A DNA stretch of 64,000 nt, from the NCBI GenBank assembly GCA_010092695.1, contig JAADJJ010000001.1:2666001-2730000 (forward strand). The letters are read 5' to 3'. Below the pieces are notes generated by a model. That model searched no databases. It had not been told where the DNA came from and saw only the letters and a program-made list of their open reading frames with translations. The position numbers were made by a program, and so were the translations under genes. Position 1 is the first letter of the stretch, and each line of letters begins with the position of its first letter. The stretch comes from Enterobacteriaceae bacterium 4M9. GTDB taxonomy: Bacteria > Pseudomonadota > Gammaproteobacteria > Enterobacterales > Enterobacteriaceae. Below are positions 34,756 to 43,659 of the stretch, one piece after another.

Positions 34756-35787
34756 TTATGCGTCCGCCCCTACGCGAATCACGACTTTGCCGAAGTTCTT
34801 ACCCTCCAGCAGACCAAAAAACGCCTGTGGTGCGTTCTCCAGCCCGTCGGTTATCTCCTCGCGATAGTGGACTTTTCCTTGCGCGATCCAGGACAGCATT
34901 TCCTGCTGGAACTCGCCAATACGGTGCCCATAGTCAAGGCCGATAATAAAACCCTGCATGCGGATGCGTTTTTTTAGCAATGTTCCCATCAACAGTGGCA
35001 GCCTGTCCGGTCCTGGTGGCAGTTGCGTGGCGCTGTAGCCGGAAACCAGCCCGCAGATGGGTACGCGTGCGCTGGTATTCAGCAGCGGCAACACTGCGTC
35101 AAACACCGCACCGCCGACGTTTTCATAATAAACATCAATGCCCTGTGGACAGGCGGTGGCGAGTTGCGCGGCAAAGTCTGGCGCCCGCCGGTCAAGGCAG
35201 AGATCAAAACCCAGTTTATCCACTGCGTGACGACATTTCTCTTCACCACCGGCAATACCCACGACCCGGCAACCTTTGATTTTACCAATTTGTCCGACGG
35301 TCGCGCCTACCGGCCCGGTTGCCGCAGCCACCACCAGCGTTTCCCCAGCTTTTGGTTGACCAATATCCAGAAGCCCCATGTAAGCGGTAAATCCCGGCAT
35401 ACCCAGCACGCCCAGCGCCCATGACGGATGCTGTGGGTTATCGCCAAGTTTCACTAACCCACTACCATCAGACAACGCATAATCCTGCCAGCCGGTATAC
35501 GCCAGCACCCAGTCGCCTTCGTTGAAATCGTGGTGGCGCGACGCCGCCACCCTGCACACCGTGCCGCCTGGCATGGTATCGCCCAATTCTACCGGCGGTG
35601 CATAAGAAGGCGCATCGCTCATGCGCCCGCGCATGTATGGGTCGAGCGAGAGATATACCGTGCGCAGCAGCAGTTGCCCTTCGGCGGGCTGTGGGATGGC
35701 TGAGGTTTCGAGGCGCAAATTGTCGGTCTGCGGTGCGCCATGCGGGCGCGACGCCAGCACCCAACGTCGGTTTTCTTTCTGTGTCAC
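34756..35787 (-). CDS. curA: NADPH-dependent curcumin reductase CurA
   Basis: Medium-chain reductase of the leukotriene-B4-dehydrogenase type that reduces the double bonds of curcumin and other enones with NADPH. The 343 residues compare with 345 in E. coli. Landmarks are NRRWVLASRPHGAPQ at the N-terminus, the substrate-side LSLDPYMRGRMSD, the nucleotide-binding AATGPVGATVGQIGKIKGCRVVGIAGG near residue 155 and DVYYENVGGAVFDAVLPLLN. AAGGAGAT lies just before the ATG. It is adjacent to mcbR as in E. coli, though the two are 241 bp apart. Confidence 0.93.
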   Translation of the reverse strand: MTQKENRRWVLASRPHGAPQTDNLRLETSAIPQPAEGQLLLRTVYLSLDPYMRGRMSDAPSYAPPVELGDTMPGGTVCRVAASRHHDFNEGDWVLAYTGWQDYALSDGSGLVKLGDNPQHPSWALGVLGMPGFTAYMGLLDIGQPKAGETLVVAAATGPVGATVGQIGKIKGCRVVGIAGGEEKCRHAVDKLGFDLCLDRRAPDFAAQLATACPQGIDVYYENVGGAVFDAVLPLLNTSARVPICGLVSGYSATQLPPGPDRLPLLMGTLLKKRIRMQGFIIGLDYGHRIGEFQQEMLSWIAQGKVHYREEITDGLENAPQAFFGLLEGKNFGKVVIRVGADA

Positions 35788-35917
35788 CTTGATCTCCTTT
35801 CTGGTCGGTTAATTACTCAGCATAGCTGAATGGCGTTGACCTTCGGTATAGAGAAAACGCTTACCCTCAATAAACCAGCGTTTATACTCATCCGAATGCC
35901 GCAATTTGGAACTGATG

Positions 35918-36844
35918 ATGACTGCTCGCACCCTTTCACGCGGCTGGGGCCTGTCCAGCGCGCTGTTTTTTGCCGCCCTGGCGCTTGCCGCCTCCGCCTT
36001 GCTTTACAGCAACTGGGGCTCTTTTATTCAGTGGTGCCTTGAGATGCAAATTGCCCTGCATCGCTACCTGGTGCTGTACCTGTTACAGCTTAACGACGGC
36101 CAATACCGCGGCGGCGTCTGGCTCATCAGCGGCGCGTTTATCTACGGCGTGCTGCATGCCATTGGGCCAGGCCACGGTAAATTTGTGGTCGCGACCTGGA
36201 GCAGCACCGCTGAGCGCAGCATAGCCGCCGCCCGTCTGGTGCCGTTTTTTGGCAGCCTGATGCAGGGCGTAAGCGCCATCGCGTTTGTCTTTATTCTGGC
36301 TGTGGGTTTTAACCTTGCGGCGGGGGATCTGAGCCAGAGCCGCTGGTATGTAGAGAAAATCAGCGCGGTACTGATTGGCGGTTTTGGTGGCTGGATTATC
36401 TGGCGCGCGCTGCGTGGACTTAAGCGTAATCATGACCACGCCCACGATTGCGGCTGTGGTCATCATCACCAGGCGCAGGCCGTGGAAGGCGGCTGGAAGG
36501 ATGCGCTCGGCGTCATTCTCGCCATTGGCGCGCGCCCGTGCAGTGGCGCGATTATGATTCTGCTGTTTGCGAATGCGCTGGGTATTGTCAGCTGGGGGAT
36601 CGCAGCGGTGATGGGTATGGCGCTGGGTACGGCGCTGTCGATCATGGGCCTGTCGCTGGCGGTGCGCCATATACGTGACAGCGTCACGTCTGGTTGGCAC
36701 ATAGCCTCCCCTGAGCGCCTGCGCCTGTTGGGCATCGGCGTTCGGGTGCTGGGCGGCGCGCTGCTGGTGCTGTTTGCGCTGGTGCTGTTTTTAACCGTCA
36801 TCCCGGTGAGCGCCAACGGCGACTATATTGCGGCCGGTTGCTGA
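35918..36844 (+). CDS. NicO-family nickel/cobalt transporter
   Basis: Inner-membrane protein of 308 residues with about six to seven transmembrane helices, belonging to the NicO/RcnA-like family. The family motif appears as GVLHAIGPGHGKFVVATW near residue 80, and ILAIGARPCSGAIMILLFANALG near residue 205. Between them lies a metal-binding-looking loop, NHDHAHDCGCGHHHQ. Related proteins import or export Ni2+/Co2+; the direction cannot be told. The start was placed at the second of two adjacent ATGs (35918), seven bases after TGGA. Its 3' end overlaps the convergent XRE gene by 22 bases. It separates curA from mnaT, which are neighbours in E. coli. Confidence 0.85.
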   Translation: MTARTLSRGWGLSSALFFAALALAASALLYSNWGSFIQWCLEMQIALHRYLVLYLLQLNDGQYRGGVWLISGAFIYGVLHAIGPGHGKFVVATWSSTAERSIAAARLVPFFGSLMQGVSAIAFVFILAVGFNLAAGDLSQSRWYVEKISAVLIGGFGGWIIWRALRGLKRNHDHAHDCGCGHHHQAQAVEGGWKDALGVILAIGARPCSGAIMILLFANALGIVSWGIAAVMGMALGTALSIMGLSLAVRHIRDSVTSGWHIASPERLRLLGIGVRVLGGALLVLFALVLFLTVIPVSANGDYIAAGC

Positions 36845-37404
36845 GCGAGTCGCACGACCAGATACACACAGGGTTGCGCACTTTCATTAATGAACGCGCA
36901 ATCCTGCGGTGGCCCCAGCGCCAGGCAGTCTCCAGCCTGCATGACATGGCGCGTGTTTCCCTCCATGAAAACAAGCTCACCTTCTTGTACCCAGATAAGC
37001 TGACGTGCAGCGAAGTAAGAGGCCGCTGGCATGGGCACATGGCTGCCCGGAGGCAACTCAATCTGTACCAAATCCAGCGGCAGGTCGGTGCGTGGCGAGA
37101 CGTGGCGGCGCAGGTAACCGCTCTGGGGATCTCGCCACACCGGTTGGTTGCCGCGCCGCAACAGGCTACCTTCCTGGAGTTCTGCGCGGGCGATAAGTGT
37201 CGACATGCTGATGCCAAACGCACCGCACAGCCTGGCGAGCAACGTTGCCGTTGGGCTACTGCCACCGCGCTCAATTTTGTGGATCATCGCCTTAGACACG
37301 GCCGCCCGCTCAGCAAGCTCGCCCAGCGACCAGCCGCGCCCTTCACGTTCAATTTTAATACGCGTGCCGATCCGTTGATTTAGGTCGTCTTCTATAGTAT
37401 TCAT
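36823..37404 (-). CDS. XRE-family regulator with C-terminal cupin
   Basis: A 193-residue transcription factor with an N-terminal helix-turn-helix (RIGTRIKIEREGRGWSLGEL, AERAAVSKAMIHKIERGGSS, residues ~10-60) and a C-terminal cupin sensor (ASYFAARQLIWVQEGELVFM, QAGDCLALGPP). This architecture is common in regulators of amino-acid, polyamine or antibiotic-related genes. It is divergent from mnaT with only 37 bases between start codons, so it probably controls mnaT-ydcZ. The start was taken at MNTIEDDLNQ (37404), since the longer frame would run into the mnaT coding region. Confidence 0.85.
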   Translation of the reverse strand: MNTIEDDLNQRIGTRIKIEREGRGWSLGELAERAAVSKAMIHKIERGGSSPTATLLARLCGAFGISMSTLIARAELQEGSLLRRGNQPVWRDPQSGYLRRHVSPRTDLPLDLVQIELPPGSHVPMPAASYFAARQLIWVQEGELVFMEGNTRHVMQAGDCLALGPPQDCAFINESAQPCVYLVVRLAQQPAAI

Positions 37405-37441
37405 ATCGTCAATTATAGTGAACACTTTCGGGGAAGCAACC

Positions 37442-37960
37442 ATGCACATTCGCCATGCCACGGTGGAAGACTGCGCCGCTATTGCCACCATTTATAACCA
37501 CGCGGTGGTAAATACCGCAGCTATCTGGAATGACACCACGGTTGATGATGAAAACCGCCGAGTCTGGCTGGGCCACCGTCAGGCGGCTGGTTATCCGGTG
37601 CTGGTTGCTGAGGAAAACGCTGAGGTCACAGGCTATGCCTCCTTTGGTGACTGGCGTGCTTTTGAAGGGTTTCGCCATACGGTGGAGCACTCGGTATACG
37701 TTCATCCCGACTGGCACGGCAAAGGCACAGGCAAAGCGCTGATGATTGCGCTTATCAATGAGGCAAAGCGCATCGGTAAGCATGTGATGGTGGCGGGCAT
37801 TGAGGCGCAGAACCACGGCTCCATTCACCTGCACCAGAAACTGGGTTTTACCATCACCGCACAGATGCCGCAGGTGGGCACCAAATTTGGGCGCTGGCTG
37901 GATCTGACCTTTATGCAGCTGCAACTTGATAACCGCCAGCAGCCGGACACGCTGCTATGA
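37442..37960 (+). CDS. mnaT: GNAT acetyltransferase MnaT
   Basis: Acetyl-CoA-dependent N-acyltransferase of the phosphinothricin/methionine-sulfoximine type. The 172 residues equal E. coli MnaT (YncA). Features are MHIRHATVEDCAAIATIYNHAVVNTAAIWN at the N-terminus, acceptor-site YASFGDWRAFEGFRHTVEHSV and the acetyl-CoA loop VHPDWHGKGTGKALM. The E. coli enzyme acetylates methionine and its toxic analogues. GGGGAA lies 7 bases before the ATG at 37442. It overlaps ydcZ as ATGA, so the two are translationally coupled. Confidence 0.92.
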   Translation: MHIRHATVEDCAAIATIYNHAVVNTAAIWNDTTVDDENRRVWLGHRQAAGYPVLVAEENAEVTGYASFGDWRAFEGFRHTVEHSVYVHPDWHGKGTGKALMIALINEAKRIGKHVMVAGIEAQNHGSIHLHQKLGFTITAQMPQVGTKFGRWLDLTFMQLQLDNRQQPDTLL

Positions 37961-38406
37961 ACTCCCCGCTCGCCCTGTTCTGCCTGAGCGCTGCGGGCAT
38001 CGGCCTTGTGGTTCAGAACACGCTGATGGTACGCATCACGCAATCATCATCAACCATTCTTATTGCCATGCTGCTTAATTCGCTGGTGGGCATTGTACTG
38101 TTTACCGGTATTTTGCTGCTGCGCAATGGCAGCGCAGGCGTGATGGAGCTGGTTTCCACTATCCGCTGGTGGACCCTTATCCCAGGGCTGTTAGGCTCGT
38201 TTTTCGTCTTTGCCAGCATTAACGGTTATCAACATCTGGGGGCGGCCACCACCATTGCGGTACTGGTGGCAAGCCAACTGATTGGTGGATTACTGATGGA
38301 TATTGCACGCAGCAGTGGTGTGCCACTGCGTGCATTAATAGGCCCGGTTGCGGGCGCTATATTGCTGGTGATTGGCGCCTGGCTGGTGGCCAGACGCCAG
38401 TTCTGA
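37957..38406 (+). CDS. ydcZ: DUF606-family membrane protein YdcZ (DMT transporter type)
   Basis: Five-helix inner-membrane protein of 149 residues, the same length as E. coli YdcZ. It is a small drug/metabolite-type transporter half (DUF606): LFCLSAAGIGLVVQNTLMVR, SSSTILIAMLLNSLVGIVLFTG, the conserved WWTLIPGLLGSFFVFASING and GAATTIAVLVASQLIGGLLMD. The substrate is unknown; such short members may act as dimers. Coupling to mnaT suggests a role in exporting an acetylated amino-acid analogue, an inference. Its stop abuts the stop of the convergent dehydrogenase with no gap. Confidence 0.9.
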   Translation: MNSPLALFCLSAAGIGLVVQNTLMVRITQSSSTILIAMLLNSLVGIVLFTGILLLRNGSAGVMELVSTIRWWTLIPGLLGSFFVFASINGYQHLGAATTIAVLVASQLIGGLLMDIARSSGVPLRALIGPVAGAILLVIGAWLVARRQF

Positions 38407-39282
38407 CTAGCGCAGCCCGGCACGCCTCGCGCTAACGGTCGCCAGTGCCGCCCAGTCCAGCGCCTCATCACCGTTTGCCAGTGCATCCAGGTAGTTATCA
38501 CGCAGCACCCCGGCAAAACCCATCGGCACATGGCGGCTCTCTGCTGCCTGCTGCGTCAGGCGCGCATCTTTGAAGCCAAGCTTCATGGTAAACGAGGCCG
38601 GAGAGTAGCGGTCTTCGGCAATCATCGCGCCGTAGCTTTTATAGGCAGGTGCCGAGAATAGCGTGCTGGTGAGCATAGTCAGGAAATCCCCTTTGCCCAC
38701 GCCGAAGGCCTCAACCAGTGCGGAGGATTCGCCCATCGCCTCAATGGCGCTTGCCAACATAAAGTTAGCGGCAAGCTTCACTGCGGCGGCCTGCGCCGGT
38801 ACCTCACCAAAGCGCCAGGTTTTCTCACCCAACACATCAAACAGCGGCTGTATGTCGTTTAACAGTTGTTCGTCACCTGCCGTCAGGATATTCAGCGCAC
38901 TGGTTGCGGCGACGTCCACACGGCCCAGCACGGGTGCTGCCACATAGCGCAACTCACGGTTTTCTGTCTCAACGGTCATCGCCTCGGTAAACGCAACCGA
39001 CACGGTCGCCATGTTTATCCAGACAGTGCCAGGCATTAACGAATCCAGCGCGCCGTTGCGCACCACCACTTCGCGGGTGACGGCATCGTCAAGCAGCATC
39101 GAGATAAGTACCTGTACGTCGCCCACATCCGCAGGCGTTTTACACACGCGAGCGCCCTTTTCGGCCAGCGCCAGCGCGGGTTCCGGCGAGCGGTTCCATA
39201 CTGCCAACTCATGTCCGGCTTTAAGCAGTTTCTCCGCCATTGGCAGCCCCATGCCGCCCAGTCCTATAAATGCAATCTGCAT
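38407..39282 (-). CDS. Beta-hydroxyacid dehydrogenase family protein
   Basis: NAD(P)-dependent oxidoreductase of the 3-hydroxyisobutyrate/tartronate-semialdehyde reductase family (291 residues). The N-terminal Rossmann motif is IAFIGLGGMGLPMAEKLLKAGH. The substrate-side segment is RYVAAPVLGRVDVA where the family usually has DAPVSGG. The catalytic lysine is in AAAVKLAANFMLAS near residue 168, with GFKDARL near the C-terminus. The altered DAPVSGG suggests an unusual substrate. The start at 39282 (MQIAFIG) has GAGGAA just upstream. It lies 13 bases after ydcY and may be co-transcribed with it. Confidence 0.87.
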   Translation of the reverse strand: MQIAFIGLGGMGLPMAEKLLKAGHELAVWNRSPEPALALAEKGARVCKTPADVGDVQVLISMLLDDAVTREVVVRNGALDSLMPGTVWINMATVSVAFTEAMTVETENRELRYVAAPVLGRVDVAATSALNILTAGDEQLLNDIQPLFDVLGEKTWRFGEVPAQAAAVKLAANFMLASAIEAMGESSALVEAFGVGKGDFLTMLTSTLFSAPAYKSYGAMIAEDRYSPASFTMKLGFKDARLTQQAAESRHVPMGFAGVLRDNYLDALANGDEALDWAALATVSARRAGLR

Positions 39283-39295
39283 CATTTCCTCGCTG

Positions 39296-39541
39296 TCAGA
39301 GAATGGTTCCACCGCGGTTCAAACGCTCGCGGCGCTCGTCGCTTTGCTGCATTAAATCTTCTTTGTGCTGACGACCATGATGGGAAATCGCCGCCCGCAG
39401 GCGCTGCTGTTCGGCATAACGCTCCTCGCGCCCGAGGACCTCATCATTACTGAGCGTAATTAACAACGCATTCATTTGCGCAATCACACCGGTCTTCAAC
39501 GCTTCGTCGACGCGGCTGTGCACGTCATCCAGATGGGACAT
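39296..39541 (-). CDS. ydcY: DUF2526 family protein YdcY
   Basis: An 81-residue charged helical protein matching E. coli YdcY (77 aa): MSHLDDVHSRVDEALKTG start, YAEQQRLRAAISHHGRQHKEDL and the terminal LNRGGTIL. Function unknown. In E. coli it also sits beside ydcZ, so this is conserved synteny with one dehydrogenase gene inserted. GGAGG lies shortly before the ATG. Confidence 0.9.
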   Translation of the reverse strand: MSHLDDVHSRVDEALKTGVIAQMNALLITLSNDEVLGREERYAEQQRLRAAISHHGRQHKEDLMQQSDERRERLNRGGTIL

Positions 39542-39565
39542 ATCGCCTCCTTCGTGTTGGGCCGC

Positions 39566-41167
39566 TCAGTTGAGCTTCGCCTGAGAAAAATCGCTGCCAT
39601 TAACATCAACGCGATATCCACTCAGGTTACTCCGTGTTGCATAGTAAATCTTGCCATTTGCCAGTGGGATCCACGGTGCCTGCTGATAGAAAATAGCCTG
39701 GGCCTGCCGGTAGAGCGCGGCACGCTGTGTCGGGTCGCTGATTTCCAGCGCTTTTGTCACCAGTTTATCGTAGCGGCTGTCACACCATCGGGCGGCGTTA
39801 GCCCCGCCCTCAACCGCACTACAGGTCAGGAGCGTGCCGGCAAAGTTATCCGGGTCGCCATTATCAGAAATCCAGCCATACAGCGCGCTACCATGTTCAC
39901 CTTTACGCATACCGGCCAGATATTCCCCCCACTCAAAAGTGACAATTTTTGCCTGCACACCCACTTTCGCCCAGTCGCTCTGGATCATTTCTGCAATACG
40001 CCTGGAGTTGGGGTTATAGGGCCGCTGTACCGGCATGGACCAGATATCGGTGCTAAAACCCTTTTCAAACCCCGCCTGCTTAAGCAGCGCTTTGGCTTTC
40101 TCCGGGTTGTAGTCGTAGTCTGGTAAATCCTTGTCGTAGCCGAGCATGGCGGGAGGAATGGGTGATTTTGCGACCGTGCCACTGTCCATAAATATCGCGC
40201 TAACGATGGCTTTTTTATCCACCGCGTAATTCAGCGCCTGGCGCACCAGCAGATTATCAAACGGTTTTTTCTGCGTGTTGAGCGCCAGATAGCCGACGTT
40301 CAGACCATCGAGGCTGTGCAGCTTGAGGTTTTTATCACTTTCAATCTGCGCAAACTGCACCGGCGTGGGGGCTGGCACTATCTGGCATTCGTTAGTTTTG
40401 AGTTTGGCAAGTCGGGTCTGCGGGTCAGGCACAATGGAGAAAATAACGTGTTTTGTCGCCACCGGGTTCTGCCAGTAATGCGGATTGGCGACGTAGCGAA
40501 TCAGCGAATCGACCTTGTACTGCTGTAGTGCATACGGCCCGGTGCCGATGGGCCAGTTATCAACGTTTTCCGGCGTGCCCTTTTTGAGCATGGCATCCGC
40601 ATATTCCGCTGAAAGTATTGAGGCAAAATCCATTGCCTGGTCGGCAACAAACGCGGCGTTTGGACGGCTTAACTGAAAGCGTACGCGATGGTCATCCACC
40701 TTCTCCACTTTTGTGATGAGCTTATCCAACCCCAAATCCTGGAAGTATTCATAGCTGCCCTGACCGAGCTTATGATAAGGGTTCGTTGTGTCGAGCTGGC
40801 GCATCACGGTAAACACCACGTCATCGGCGTTAAAGTCGCGTGTGGGCGTAAAAAATTTGTTAGCGTTAAACTTCACACCTTTGCGCAGCGTGAACGTCAC
40901 CGTTTTGCCGTCAGGGCTCACCTCCCATTGCGTGGCAAGCGACGGTGCCGGGGTTTTGTCGCTGTCACGCAGCGTCACCAGGCGGTTGTAGAGCATTTGC
41001 GAACTGGCGATAAACGTCGGCCCACTGGTTGCCAGTTGGGGGTTGAAGGACTCCGGGGAAGCCACGGTGCAGTAAATGAGAGTGTCGTTACCCGCCGCCT
41101 GCGCGGCTCCTGAGCACAGCAGCGCGCCGGCCACCAGGCCGGGCAGGTTTTTCCTTGCAAAGATCAT
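39566..41167 (-). CDS. DppA-like periplasmic peptide-binding protein
   Basis: Solute-binding protein of ABC family 5 (533 residues). The signal peptide is MIFARKNLPGLVAGALLCSGAAQA (cut after AQA). The mature protein resembles DppA: LIYCTVASPESFNPQLATSG, KGVKFNANKFFTPTRDFNADD, MDFASILSAEYADAMLKKGTPE and the C-terminal lobe MPVQRPYNPNSRRIAEMIQSDW. It should capture dipeptides or related compounds in the periplasm. No permease or ATPase genes lie nearby, so it probably works with a Dpp-type transporter encoded elsewhere. It starts 86 bases after the amidotransferase stop, on the same strand. Confidence 0.9.
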   Translation of the reverse strand: MIFARKNLPGLVAGALLCSGAAQAAGNDTLIYCTVASPESFNPQLATSGPTFIASSQMLYNRLVTLRDSDKTPAPSLATQWEVSPDGKTVTFTLRKGVKFNANKFFTPTRDFNADDVVFTVMRQLDTTNPYHKLGQGSYEYFQDLGLDKLITKVEKVDDHRVRFQLSRPNAAFVADQAMDFASILSAEYADAMLKKGTPENVDNWPIGTGPYALQQYKVDSLIRYVANPHYWQNPVATKHVIFSIVPDPQTRLAKLKTNECQIVPAPTPVQFAQIESDKNLKLHSLDGLNVGYLALNTQKKPFDNLLVRQALNYAVDKKAIVSAIFMDSGTVAKSPIPPAMLGYDKDLPDYDYNPEKAKALLKQAGFEKGFSTDIWSMPVQRPYNPNSRRIAEMIQSDWAKVGVQAKIVTFEWGEYLAGMRKGEHGSALYGWISDNGDPDNFAGTLLTCSAVEGGANAARWCDSRYDKLVTKALEISDPTQRAALYRQAQAIFYQQAPWIPLANGKIYYATRSNLSGYRVDVNGSDFSQAKLN

Positions 41168-41253
41168 CAGCGTTCGCCTTTCTTGTTAGTGTCCTTTCAT
41201 CACAGCACAGGGATGAAAGTCTGACAAATAACAAAAGGCAGCAGGATATAGCG

Positions 41254-41994
41254 CTATTTTAAAGGCTCACACAGCCCCTCTGTCTGACGGCAAATCGCCC
41301 CGAACCGCTGCAAAATACCCAACGACTGCGGTGTCGGCTCACAGTCTGCCAGCAACTGCGCCACATCCGCGTGTTCTGCCAGTCGCTCGCTGCGGCTCTC
41401 AATAATCGCTCGCATAATCTGTGGCGTAAATTCCGGGTGAAACTGCACCGAAAAGGCCTGCGGTGAATAGCGGATTATCTGCATCGCATCAAGCTCGCTT
41501 GCGCCGAGCGCTGTTGCGCCTGCCGGTAGCGTCAGTACACTCTGCGCATGGCTGAGAAAAGCATTAAAGCGCGTCGGCAACCCTTCAAGCAGTGGGTCTG
41601 ACTGAGCACTCGCATTAAGCACCACGGTCTGGCGCCCGGTTTCACTGCCGCGCGGGTTATAGTCCACCGTGCCGCCTAACGCATCGGCCATCAACTGATG
41701 CCCGTAGCACACGCCCAGCAGCGGTGTGTCCTGCGCCATTAACGCCAGCGCCCAGTCGGCGGTACGTTCGCTCCAGCCTTCACGTTCAGTCACCATCGAC
41801 CACGAACCGCTAATTATCGCGCCACGAATCGTTCTGACATCCGGCAGCGCCTCCCCCAAAAACGGGCGCACGATGTGCAGTGCTTCTTCCTGACCCAGTG
41901 CCTGCCTGAACCATTGCGGCTGATCGCCCACCCGGGCGCGGATATCCGCAGGCGGGTAGCCCATATGCACAATTACCAGCGGTCGCACAGCCAT
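41254..41994 (-). CDS. Class I glutamine amidotransferase
   Basis: A 246-residue stand-alone glutaminase-fold protein. The triad is visible as the nucleophile Cys in LLGVCYGHQLMADALGG near residue 97 and His/Glu in FSVQFHPEFTPQIM near residue 182. The N-terminal strand VIVHMGYPP and the GAIISGSWSMV turn fit the GMP-synthase-like group. Such proteins hydrolyse glutamine for an amination partner or act on gamma-glutamyl compounds; no partner gene is present. AAGGAG lies 6 bases before the ATG at 41994. It is divergent from the aldehyde dehydrogenase gene. Confidence 0.87.
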   Translation of the reverse strand: MAVRPLVIVHMGYPPADIRARVGDQPQWFRQALGQEEALHIVRPFLGEALPDVRTIRGAIISGSWSMVTEREGWSERTADWALALMAQDTPLLGVCYGHQLMADALGGTVDYNPRGSETGRQTVVLNASAQSDPLLEGLPTRFNAFLSHAQSVLTLPAGATALGASELDAMQIIRYSPQAFSVQFHPEFTPQIMRAIIESRSERLAEHADVAQLLADCEPTPQSLGILQRFGAICRQTEGLCEPLK

Positions 41995-42181
41995 CGTCGT
42001 CTCCTTATTGTTATGCGCCACGTTTTAGCATTGTTCCCCACGGCACGTTTGTCACCCTGCCATCGTAAAAACGACTGGATAACCACGTCGGTATCACTTT
42101 TCTGGCTGATGGCCACTGGGCAAGCGTGCCGCCGGGGATTACACTCAAGGCAACATTTTAATAACATAATGAGACCGCCCG

Positions 42182-43642
42182 ATGACGCCTGCACTGACAC
42201 CCGCCCTGTTCATCAACGGCCAGCTTTGTGCGGCTGAAAACAACGCTACGTTTGAGCGCCGTAACCCGCTCGACGGCGACATTGCATCTCGCGCCCCGGC
42301 GGCAAGCGTTGCGGATATGCAGCGTGCAATAACCTGCGCCGCCGCCGCGTTCGAGAGCTGGCGCGATGCTGGCCCTGGCGCACGGCGCGCGCTGTTACTC
42401 CATGCCGCTGAGCGGCTGGAGGCGCGGTGTGCGGATTTTGTCAGCGCGATGGCGAGCGAAACCGGCGCCAGCGCCCAGTGGGCAGAATTTAATGTGCACC
42501 TTGGCGCGGAGCTTTTGCGTGAGGCGGCAGCGCTGACCACCCAGGTTAGCGGCGAAGTCATCCCTTCTGATGTGCCGGGCAATCTTGCGCTGGCGGTACG
42601 CCAGCCCGCAGGCGTGGTGTTAGGCATTGCGCCATGGAATGCGCCGGTTATCCTTGGTGTACGTGCCATTGCAACTCCACTTGCCTGCGGCAACTGCGTG
42701 GTGCTCAAAGGTTCAGAGCTGTCACCCGCCACCCACGGTCTGATTATTGCTGCGTTAAACGAGGCCGGTTTTGCTCCCGGCGTCGTGAATTTTGTCACGA
42801 ATGCCCCAGAAGATGCCGCACAGATTGTTGAGGCTGCGATCGCCCATCCTGCGGTGCGCCGGGTGAATTTCACCGGCTCAACCAGCGTGGGGAAAATCAT
42901 TGCGCAAACCTGTGCTCGCCATCTGAAACCGGCGGTACTGGAGCTTGGCGGCAAAGCGCCGCTGCTGGTACTTGACGATGCCGACCTCGACACCGCCGTC
43001 AACTGCGCCATCTTCGGTGCCTTTGCCAACTCCGGGCAAATCTGCATGTCCACCGAGCGCATTATTGTCGATGAAGCCATTGCCGACGACTTTGTAGAAC
43101 GCTTTGCCAGACGCGCGAGCGAACTGCCCTGCCGTGACCCGCGTGAAGGCCCAACGGTACTGGGTGCTGTAGCTGATTCACGCTGCGTGGAGCGCTGCAA
43201 TGCGCTCATTGACGACGCGCTGGAAAAAGGCGCCCGGCTGGCAGTGGGTGGTAAAAGCCACAGCGCGCTGATGGCAGCCACGGTGCTGGACGGCATTACG
43301 CCAGACATGAAGATTTATCATGAGGAAGCATTTGGACCGGTGAAAGGCATTGTGCGAGTACGTGGTGAAGCGGCGGCGATTGCCTGCGCTAACGATAACG
43401 CGTTTGGACTGTCTTCAGCGGTATTTAGCCGCGATACCGCGCGCGCCTGGCGGGTGGCTCAGCGGCTGCAAAGCGGTATTTGCCATATCAATGGCCCCAC
43501 GGTACATGATGAGCCACAGATGCCGTTTGGCGGCGTAAAAGCCTCCGGTTACGGGCGCTTTGGCGGCCAGGCCGGTGTACAGGAGTTTACCGACCTGCGC
43601 TGGATAACGCTTCAGACCGCGCCACGCCCGCTGCCGTTTTGA
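42182..43642 (+). CDS. Aldehyde dehydrogenase (salicylaldehyde/vanillin-type)
   Basis: NAD(P)-dependent aldehyde dehydrogenase of 486 residues. The cofactor loop is GVVLGIAPWNAPVILGVRAIATPLA near residue 145, the general base Glu is in AVLELGGKAPLLVLDDADLD near residue 255 and the catalytic Cys in NSGQICMSTERIIVD near residue 289. The C-terminal QMPFGGVKASGYGRFGG is typical of the salicylaldehyde/vanillin dehydrogenase subgroup. An aromatic aldehyde substrate would suit the catabolic theme of the region but is an inference. It is a single-gene unit; the stop is 18 bases from the convergent DUF305 gene. Confidence 0.88.
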   Translation: MTPALTPALFINGQLCAAENNATFERRNPLDGDIASRAPAASVADMQRAITCAAAAFESWRDAGPGARRALLLHAAERLEARCADFVSAMASETGASAQWAEFNVHLGAELLREAAALTTQVSGEVIPSDVPGNLALAVRQPAGVVLGIAPWNAPVILGVRAIATPLACGNCVVLKGSELSPATHGLIIAALNEAGFAPGVVNFVTNAPEDAAQIVEAAIAHPAVRRVNFTGSTSVGKIIAQTCARHLKPAVLELGGKAPLLVLDDADLDTAVNCAIFGAFANSGQICMSTERIIVDEAIADDFVERFARRASELPCRDPREGPTVLGAVADSRCVERCNALIDDALEKGARLAVGGKSHSALMAATVLDGITPDMKIYHEEAFGPVKGIVRVRGEAAAIACANDNAFGLSSAVFSRDTARAWRVAQRLQSGICHINGPTVHDEPQMPFGGVKASGYGRFGGQAGVQEFTDLRWITLQTAPRPLPF

Positions 43643-43659
43643 TCAACGCCTCAGGCGTT

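Noticed and set aside
41254..42021. Glutamine amidotransferase as gamma-glutamyl-GABA hydrolase PuuD
   Set aside because: The fold class fits, but no puu genes adjoin it and the sequence around the nucleophile does not match PuuD as I know it, so no symbol was given.
42182..43642. Aldehyde dehydrogenase as PatD of the ydcSTUV-patD region
   Set aside because: It lacks the associated transporter genes and its motifs fit the salicylaldehyde/vanillin group better.
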